Shown: positions 59,807-64,000 of the stretch, piece after piece
Layout: every line of letters begins with the position of its first letter
Numbering within the stretch: the stretch's first letter is position 1
Assembly (NCBI GenBank): GCA_019115185.1
Contig: DXDZ01000008.1
Coordinates: forward strand, 1 to 64,000
Length of the DNA: 64,000 nt
Reading direction: 5' to 3'
Source: Candidatus Agathobaculum merdipullorum
GTDB taxonomy: Bacteria > Bacillota > Clostridia > Oscillospirales > Butyricicoccaceae
Translations under genes and position numbers: made by a program
The notes under the pieces: model-generated
What the model was told of the DNA's origin: nothing
Databases searched by the model: none
Seen by the model: the letters and a program-made list of their open reading frames with translations, nothing else

Positions 59807-60673
59807 ATGAAAGTTTGTGTATTCGGCGCTGGCAACATGGGTGCACGCATTGCAGAAGTATTTTTGACCAATGGCCATGACGTTACCATGATCGACATCA
59901 AGCAGGAATTCCTCGATCGCGGTGTCAAGACCATCACCAACGATCTGTCCTTCATGGTAAAGAAGGAAAAGATCACCGAGGAGCACAAGAATGAGCTGCT
60001 GGCTGGTCTCAAGACCTCCATCGACCGCAAGTCTGCTGCTGACGCTGACTTCGTGATGGAAGTTATCCTCGAGCGCATGGACCTGAAGAAGGAACTGCTC
60101 AAGGAGCTGGACGATATCTGCCCGGCACACACCATTTTTGCCACCAACACCTCTGCCCTGTCCCCCACCGAGCTGGCGGCTTCCGTCAAGCGTTCGGATA
60201 AGGTCATTGGCTGCCACTTCTTCAACCCGGCTCAGATCATGAAGCTGGTTGAGGTTACCCGTGCGATCCAGACCTCGGACGAGACCTTCAAGACCGCATT
60301 CGATCTGATGGCTTCTCTGGGCAAGACCCCGGTTAGCGTACAGGAAGGCCCGGGCTTTGTGGTGAACCGCATCCTGATCCCGATGATGAACGAGGCTATG
60401 GGCATTGTTGCTGACGGCATCGCTTCCCCGGCGGACATCGACATTGCAATGCAGCTGGGTGCTGGCATGAAGTCCGGCCCGCTCCACACCGCTGATCTGG
60501 TTGGCCACGATGTCAACCTGGCGATCATGGAGACTCTGTACCGTGAGACCGGCGACCCGAAGTACCGTCCGCATCCGCTGATGCGCAAGATGGTTCGTGC
60601 GGGCTGGCTGGGCGTCAAGACCGGCAAGGGCTTCTTCGAATACGACGAATACGGCAAGGAAATTGTAAAGTAA
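59807..60673 (+). CDS. hbd: 3-hydroxybutyryl-CoA dehydrogenase
   Basis: Reduces acetoacetyl-CoA to 3-hydroxybutyryl-CoA with NAD(P)H. The 288-residue protein has the Rossmann loop VCVFGAGNMGARIAEVF, NTSALSPTELAA, the catalytic His in VIGCHFFNPAQIMKLVEV and FVVNRILIPMMNEA, all typical. Last gene of the thl-crt-hbd operon; butyryl-CoA dehydrogenase and electron-transfer flavoprotein genes do not follow and must be elsewhere. Confidence 0.95.
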   Translation: MKVCVFGAGNMGARIAEVFLTNGHDVTMIDIKQEFLDRGVKTITNDLSFMVKKEKITEEHKNELLAGLKTSIDRKSAADADFVMEVILERMDLKKELLKELDDICPAHTIFATNTSALSPTELAASVKRSDKVIGCHFFNPAQIMKLVEVTRAIQTSDETFKTAFDLMASLGKTPVSVQEGPGFVVNRILIPMMNEAMGIVADGIASPADIDIAMQLGAGMKSGPLHTADLVGHDVNLAIMETLYRETGDPKYRPHPLMRKMVRAGWLGVKTGKGFFEYDEYGKEIVK

Positions 60674-60687
60674 CCTGTCCATAAACG

Positions 60688-60728
60688 AGAAAGCTACTGT
60701 GCAAATCGTACAGTAGCTTTCTTTTTTC
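60688..60728 (+). terminator. Terminator of the butyrate operon
   Basis: A 13-bp perfect stem (AGAAAGCTACTGT with its complement), 9-base loop and a T run. Confidence 0.9.
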
Positions 60729-60842
60729 TTGTTCTTTTTTGGTGCTTTAGCCACATTTATTGTTTTTTTCTAACATTTGTTTGGCAAAATCAACAAATTT
60801 TGCAGCAATCTATGGCATTTCTCGAACAAACAAGATATAATA

Positions 60843-61361
60843 TTAAATATCTGGGAAATAGAATCTTACCAACGCGGCTGAAGCGGCAAACGCAGCCAAA
60901 TCTGCACATAACGCAGCCGGTATAGCATAGCGCATTTGCTTTAATCCCAAGTGTCCACCGTAAATACTGATGGTGTACAAACTGGTTTCTGATGCGCCCA
61001 ACATCACTGCCGTAACTCGACCAATATAGCTGTCCGGCCCATATCGTCCAATCAGCTCACTGCCCAGCGCAAGGCCACCGCCGCCGCTGATCGGCTTGAG
61101 CAAGGCAAGCGCTACGCAGTCTTTCGGAATGCCGAATACGCTAAACAGCGGTGCCAACCAGTCTGCTGCCAGATCAATCGCACCGGAGGCCCGCAGCATA
61201 TAGACCACGGTCAGCATGCCCACCAGCGTAGGTAAGATACTCACCGCTGTGTGCAGTCCCTTTTGTGCCCCGCGCAGGAATACCGGGAACACATCCACAT
61301 GTTTATACAATGCGTATAAGCCGATTGCTGCCAACAGCAGCGGAATCATTGTTGCCTGCAC
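60843..61361 (-). CDS. spmB: Spore maturation protein B
   Basis: A 172-residue membrane protein of the spore core dehydration pair. It has PVFLRGAQKGLHTAVSILPT with VGMLTVVYMLRASGA and PISGGGGLALGSELI, the SpmB/nucleoside-gate-like signature, and several helices. The length agrees with Bacillus SpmB (about 178). GTG is the start; AGGAG lies about 14 bases upstream, a weak spacing, so ATG at 61349 remains possible. A 143-base gap separates it from spmA. Confidence 0.92.
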   Translation of the reverse strand: MQATMIPLLLAAIGLYALYKHVDVFPVFLRGAQKGLHTAVSILPTLVGMLTVVYMLRASGAIDLAADWLAPLFSVFGIPKDCVALALLKPISGGGGLALGSELIGRYGPDSYIGRVTAVMLGASETSLYTISIYGGHLGLKQMRYAIPAALCADLAAFAASAALVRFYFPDI

Positions 61362-61504
61362 AACGTTTCTTTGCGCTCCTTTCCATCATTTTTGACTTGA
61401 ATTTCAAATTTTGGAAAATATTTTTGGAAATAACAGGCAATTCGACATCTTTTGTGTCCGCTTTATGTAATAATACAAATTGTAATCCAACCAAACATTT
61501 CCTT

Positions 61505-62089
61505 CTATTTCCCCTCGGGGAATAATGATCGCATCAGCCTTCCGCTGAGCAGCACCACCGCCACCGAGAAAATAGACGCGCCCCAAACCGGCAGCATAAT
61601 ATCAAACGGCGACGAAGCGCCGGACGCTGCACGGACAGCCGCGACGGTAGAAGGAATCAACTGGATGGATGCTGTGTTTAAGGTAATCAATGTCAAGACG
61701 GTATTCGGGGAACCACAGCGCCCTTCCAGTGTATAAAGCCGGTCTGCCGCACGCAGGCCCAATGGCGTAGCTGCATTGGATAACCCCAACAGATTTGCCG
61801 CGACATTGGCGCTGACTGCCTCCATGGCTTCACGGTCCGCCGACGCTTTTCCAAACAACGGACGCAGCAGCGGCATCAGCATACGGGATAGCTTTTCCGC
61901 CAGCCCGGATTCCTGTACCAGCTCCATAATTCCGCTCCAGAAGCACATCAGGCCGGCGATACTGATGATGAGTGTGACTGCTTCTCCGGCTCCGGTACCG
62001 ACCGCTGTCGTCACCGTATCCAGCCTTCCAGTGAATGCACCGCAAATCAGCGCCAACACCAGAAATGCAACCCAAATTGCGGATAGCAT
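61505..62089 (-). CDS. spmA: Spore maturation protein A
   Basis: A 194-residue membrane protein, partner of SpmB. It has IWVAFLVLALICGAFTGRLD, MCFWSGIMELVQESGL, NVAANLLGLSNAATPLGLRA and TVLTLITLNTASIQLIPST, the conserved SpmA regions. Start at 62089 is preceded by GGGGGT. Divergent from the AbrB-family regulator gene. Together with the downstream spoIIID this marks a sporulation region. Confidence 0.93.
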   Translation of the reverse strand: MLSAIWVAFLVLALICGAFTGRLDTVTTAVGTGAGEAVTLIISIAGLMCFWSGIMELVQESGLAEKLSRMLMPLLRPLFGKASADREAMEAVSANVAANLLGLSNAATPLGLRAADRLYTLEGRCGSPNTVLTLITLNTASIQLIPSTVAAVRAASGASSPFDIMLPVWGASIFSVAVVLLSGRLMRSLFPEGK

Positions 62090-62178
62090 CCGCGCAACCC
62101 CCTTTCTGTCCAAGCTCCCCCCGTGGGGTTTTGGTGATACAAGATTCGACTGAAAAGAAATGAAGGAGTGTTTCACAC

Positions 62179-62421
62179 ATGAAGTCTACCGGTATTGTCC
62201 GAAAAGTGGATGAACTTGGCCGCATCGTGCTGCCCATCGAATTACGCCGCACTATGAACATAGACGTCAAGGATGCCCTGGAAATTTACGTAGACGGCGA
62301 TCAGATCGTTCTGAAGAAATATGAGCCGTCCTGCATCTTCTGCGGTAACGCAAAGGATATTATCCATTATAAGGGCAAAAACATCTGCGCGTCCTGTGCA
62401 CAGGAGCTCAAGCTGCTCTGA
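62179..62421 (+). CDS. AbrB/SpoVT-family regulator with C-terminal Cys motifs
   Basis: An 80-residue swapped-hairpin DNA-binding protein. The N-terminal AbrB domain (MKSTGIVRKVDELGRIVLPI, then LEIYVDGDQIVLKKY) is complete. The C-terminal part has CIFCGNAKDII and ICASCAQEL, two CxxC pairs suited to bind one zinc. Such AbrB proteins with a short zinc-binding tail are common in Clostridia. GAAGGAG precedes the ATG. Divergent from spmA. Confidence 0.92.
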   Translation: MKSTGIVRKVDELGRIVLPIELRRTMNIDVKDALEIYVDGDQIVLKKYEPSCIFCGNAKDIIHYKGKNICASCAQELKLL

Positions 62422-62432
62422 TACAGCCATTG

Positions 62433-62466
62433 ACAGCCATCCCACACTCAGGGATGGCTGTTTTTT
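62433..62466 (+). terminator. Terminator of the AbrB-family gene
   Basis: An 11-bp perfect stem (ACAGCCATCCC with GGGATGGCTGT), 7-base loop and T6. It overlaps the 3' end of convergent spoIIID. Confidence 0.88.
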
Positions 62467-62744
62467 GATGCCATCCGCCGTTCCCGTTCTCCGGCCGCCC
62501 GCGCCCGATATTTCTCCCGTGTCGCCATGCCGCCGCGAATATGACGCTCCTCCTTATTGGTCTGCAAAACGGCCTGTACTTGCTCGTACAGCACCGCATT
62601 GAGCTTTTTCAGCCGTGTAGTAATATCCTTATGTACCGTTGATTTGGATACGCCAAATTGCGCCGCCGTCTGCCGTACCGTCGCTCCCTCCTGAATCATA
62701 TATTGTGCCAGCCGGATTGTACGCTCCTCTGGTAAGCCTTTCAC
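62448..62744 (-). CDS. spoIIID: Sporulation transcription factor SpoIIID
   Basis: A 98-residue mother-cell regulator. The helix-turn-helix is EGATVRQTAAQFGVSKSTVH followed by KDITTRLKKLN. It starts MKGLPEERTIRLAQYMI as in the family, with GTG as start codon six bases after GGGGGG. It converges on the AbrB-family gene and shares the terminator region. Confidence 0.95.
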   Translation of the reverse strand: MKGLPEERTIRLAQYMIQEGATVRQTAAQFGVSKSTVHKDITTRLKKLNAVLYEQVQAVLQTNKEERHIRGGMATREKYRARAAGERERRMASKNSHP

Positions 62745-62884
62745 CGTCGTCCCCCCTGACCTGTTGACGCTTTCATTACTCTCAATCTATGCGCCATCCT
62801 GGCCGTGTAGAACGCGGCTTCTGTCGTTTGCAATGCCACTATGGTCAATAATACCGTCGTCTGCAACACAAAAATGCGCTGTTC

Positions 62885-63460
62885 TCACTTGAGCAGCGCA
62901 TTGATGCCATTGGTATGATATTCTACGAGCCGGTTAAGATTCATGCGTACCTCACGCGGTCGAATCCGGTTTTTCAGAATCTGCACCGTGCCGTCGATCA
63001 GGTTGCTGGCCATGATTTGCGCCAGCAGCAGACTGTTGTCCTCATCTGCAAGCAGCGGCGCAGTCTTGGCCGCCAGCATATCGATCATGCTCTTGCGAAG
63101 ATCTTCATATCGCGTGCCATGGGACTGCTCCATAATGAGCAGCAGTCCGTATTTCTCCGCCAGCAGCAGCGAGATGACCTCCTCGGTCAGCAGCACCTGA
63201 TATTCGCGCTGCCCGGTCCGCGGATCGAAGCGCTTATCCTTAAAGCGCAGAATCAGCTTTTTCAGGCCCTCCGCCGCACCGTCGGTCAGTTCATAGAACA
63301 ATTCCTCTTTGTTTTTGAAATAATGATACAAGTTGCTCTTGCTGATGTTGACCTTGTCCGCGATCATTTGCAGAGATGTGCGGTCATACCCCCGCTGCAA
63401 AAACAAATGTTGTGCTTCCAGCAAAATTTTATGTCGAAGCTCATCCTTTAACACCTGCAC
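62885..63460 (-). CDS. TetR/AcrR-family transcriptional regulator
   Basis: A 191-residue regulator with the TetR DNA-binding domain (KILLEAQHLFLQRGYDRTSL, then MIADKVNISKSNLYHYFKNK) and a helical ligand-binding domain. The GTG at 63460 (QVLKDELRHK next) is preferred because GGGTGG lies 8 bases upstream. Frames starting further up to 63508 lack a site. Its target is unknown; the next gene on the same strand upstream is a Na+-decarboxylase subunit. Confidence 0.9.
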   Translation of the reverse strand: MQVLKDELRHKILLEAQHLFLQRGYDRTSLQMIADKVNISKSNLYHYFKNKEELFYELTDGAAEGLKKLILRFKDKRFDPRTGQREYQVLLTEEVISLLLAEKYGLLLIMEQSHGTRYEDLRKSMIDMLAAKTAPLLADEDNSLLLAQIMASNLIDGTVQILKNRIRPREVRMNLNRLVEYHTNGINALLK

Positions 63461-63563
63461 AATAAAGACCACCCGTTCATTTCTTATTTCATTATAGCAT
63501 TTCTGCACCTTTTGTCAATAATCGGGCGGTTTCTTACCCATTTGGATTGGATCAAGCCAAAGG

Positions 63564-63597
63564 CAAAAAACAAGGACGCCGGATAACCGACGTCCTT
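63564..63597 (-). terminator. Terminator of the decarboxylase beta-subunit gene
   Basis: Stem AAGGACG / CGTCCTT extended with one mismatch to CGG / CCG around ATAA, and on the minus strand a T-rich tract. Confidence 0.82.
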
Positions 63598-63620
63598 TGC
63601 TTTGTGTGAAAACGCTTGTT

Positions 63621-64000
63621 TTATGCACCAAAAACCTTGAGCATGAAGCCCGCAGCCACCGCAGAACCGATTACGCCTGCGACATTCGGGCCCATGGCAT
63701 GCATCAACAGGAAGTTGGCCGGATTGGCCTTCTGGCCCTCGACCTGCGACACGCGCGCTGCCATCGGCACCGCGGAAACGCCCGCCGAACCGATCAGCGG
63801 ATTGACCTTGCCGCCGGTCAGCTTGCACATGATCTTGCCGAAGATCAGGCCGCCGACGGTGGAGAACATAAACGCGATCAAGCCGAGAATGATGATCTTA
63901 ATGGTGTCCCACGTCAGGAACGTGCTGGCAACCGCCTTGCAGCCAACCGACAGGCCAAGGAAAATGGTCACAATGTTGCACAGTGCATTCTGCGCAGTAT
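63621..64000 (-). CDS. Sodium-pumping decarboxylase beta subunit (partial)
   Basis: The C-terminal 125 residues of an OadB/GcdB/MmdB-type Na+-translocating carboxylic-acid decarboxylase subunit; the 5' part lies beyond the right edge. It has membrane helices ([20 protein letters not shown]) and the conserved [20 protein letters not shown] and [18 protein letters not shown] segments with Na+-binding-type residues. It couples decarboxylation of oxaloacetate, glutaconyl- or methylmalonyl-CoA to Na+ export; which one cannot be told. Translation continues upstream of the GTG at 63971. Confidence 0.93.
   Translation of the reverse strand, partial: TAQNALCNIVTIFLGLSVGCKAVASTFLTWDTIKIIILGLIAFMFSTVGGLIFGKIMCKLTGGKVNPLIGSAGVSAVPMAARVSQVEGQKANPANFLLMHAMGPNVAGVIGSAVAAGFMLKVFGA

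Noticed and set aside
62745-62800. Sigma-E-like -10 element (CATAGATT) before spoIIID
   Set aside because: Biologically plausible for spoIIID but there is no matching -35, so I do not list it as a feature.
1-64000. CRISPR arrays, insertion sequences, prophage genes, tRNA or rRNA genes
   Set aside because: I looked for repeat-spacer periodicity, transposase motifs and tRNA-like cloverleaf ends and saw none.

Overview
The window looks like the chromosome of a GC-rich, spore-forming, butyrate-producing member of the Clostridia. The closest groups I can suggest are Oscillospirales such as Butyricicoccus or Agathobaculum, but this is inferred from gene content and no 16S gene is present. The support is spore genes (spmA, spmB, spoIIID, an AbrB/SpoVT regulator), a butyrate module (thiolase, crotonase, hydroxybutyryl-CoA dehydrogenase, two CoA-transferases), a 4-hydroxybutyrate branch, a Na+-pumping decarboxylase subunit, and Gram-positive surface proteins. 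I saw no rRNA, tRNA, CRISPR array, transposase or phage structural gene.

Layout. 1-425: edge of a possible accessory locus (TcmP-like protein plus an HTH regulator). 0.7-6.1 kb: rRNA methyltransferase RlmD, a small divergent gene, an ECF sigma/anti-sigma pair and glgB. 6.1-17.1 kb: one long minus-strand purine operon in the order purE, purC, purF, a purF-like paralogue, purM, purN, a PurO-type IMP cyclohydrolase, a stand-alone AICAR transformylase, two membrane proteins, purD and a YbjN-like gene. It is preceded by a leader of about 180 nt with a terminator hairpin. 17.2-22.2 kb: surface-polymer genes (a glycosyltransferase, a glycosyltransferase-CsaB fusion and a divergent flippase). 22.3-30.6 kb: archaeal-type AspRS, a second sigma/anti-sigma pair, an HPr-like protein, a yqeG/AP-endonuclease/aroQ/peptidase operon, a GH18-like protein and ybaK. 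30.7-37.4 kb: a MacAB-like efflux operon ending in an S-layer-domain protein, divergent from a response regulator with a degenerate receiver, plus a 33-residue Trp-rich ORF. 37.5-39.4 kb: rmuC and a small alarmone synthetase. 39.6-45.2 kb: a two-component system followed by a VTC-domain / DUF4956 / carbohydrate-binding lipoprotein operon. 45.4-48.3 kb: phospholipase C-like protein, M23 peptidase and an ECF-transporter S component. 48.5-60.7 kb: butyrate region. 60.8-62.7 kb: sporulation genes. 62.9-64 kb: a TetR regulator and the partial decarboxylase beta subunit.

How the genes work together. The 48.5-60.7 kb stretch encodes much of two converging routes to butyrate. One runs from acetyl-CoA (thiolase, 3-hydroxybutyryl-CoA dehydrogenase, crotonase). 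The other runs from succinate or GABA via 4-hydroxybutyrate (4-hydroxybutyrate dehydrogenase, a CoA-transferase, the Fe-S/flavin dehydratase 4-hydroxybutyryl-CoA dehydratase) to crotonyl-CoA. A butyryl-CoA:acetate-type CoA-transferase would release butyrate. Butyryl-CoA dehydrogenase and EtfAB are not in the window. A perfect 18-bp Rex-type operator upstream of the thiolase and a weaker one at the start of the CoA-transferase gene suggest NADH/NAD+ control. The purine operon carries most of the pathway to IMP but no purL, purQ, purS, purB or purK.

Most long antisense reading frames were discarded as GC-rich shadows. Start codons were chosen from ribosome-binding sites and family lengths. Family names are recognised from sequence motifs, not database searches.
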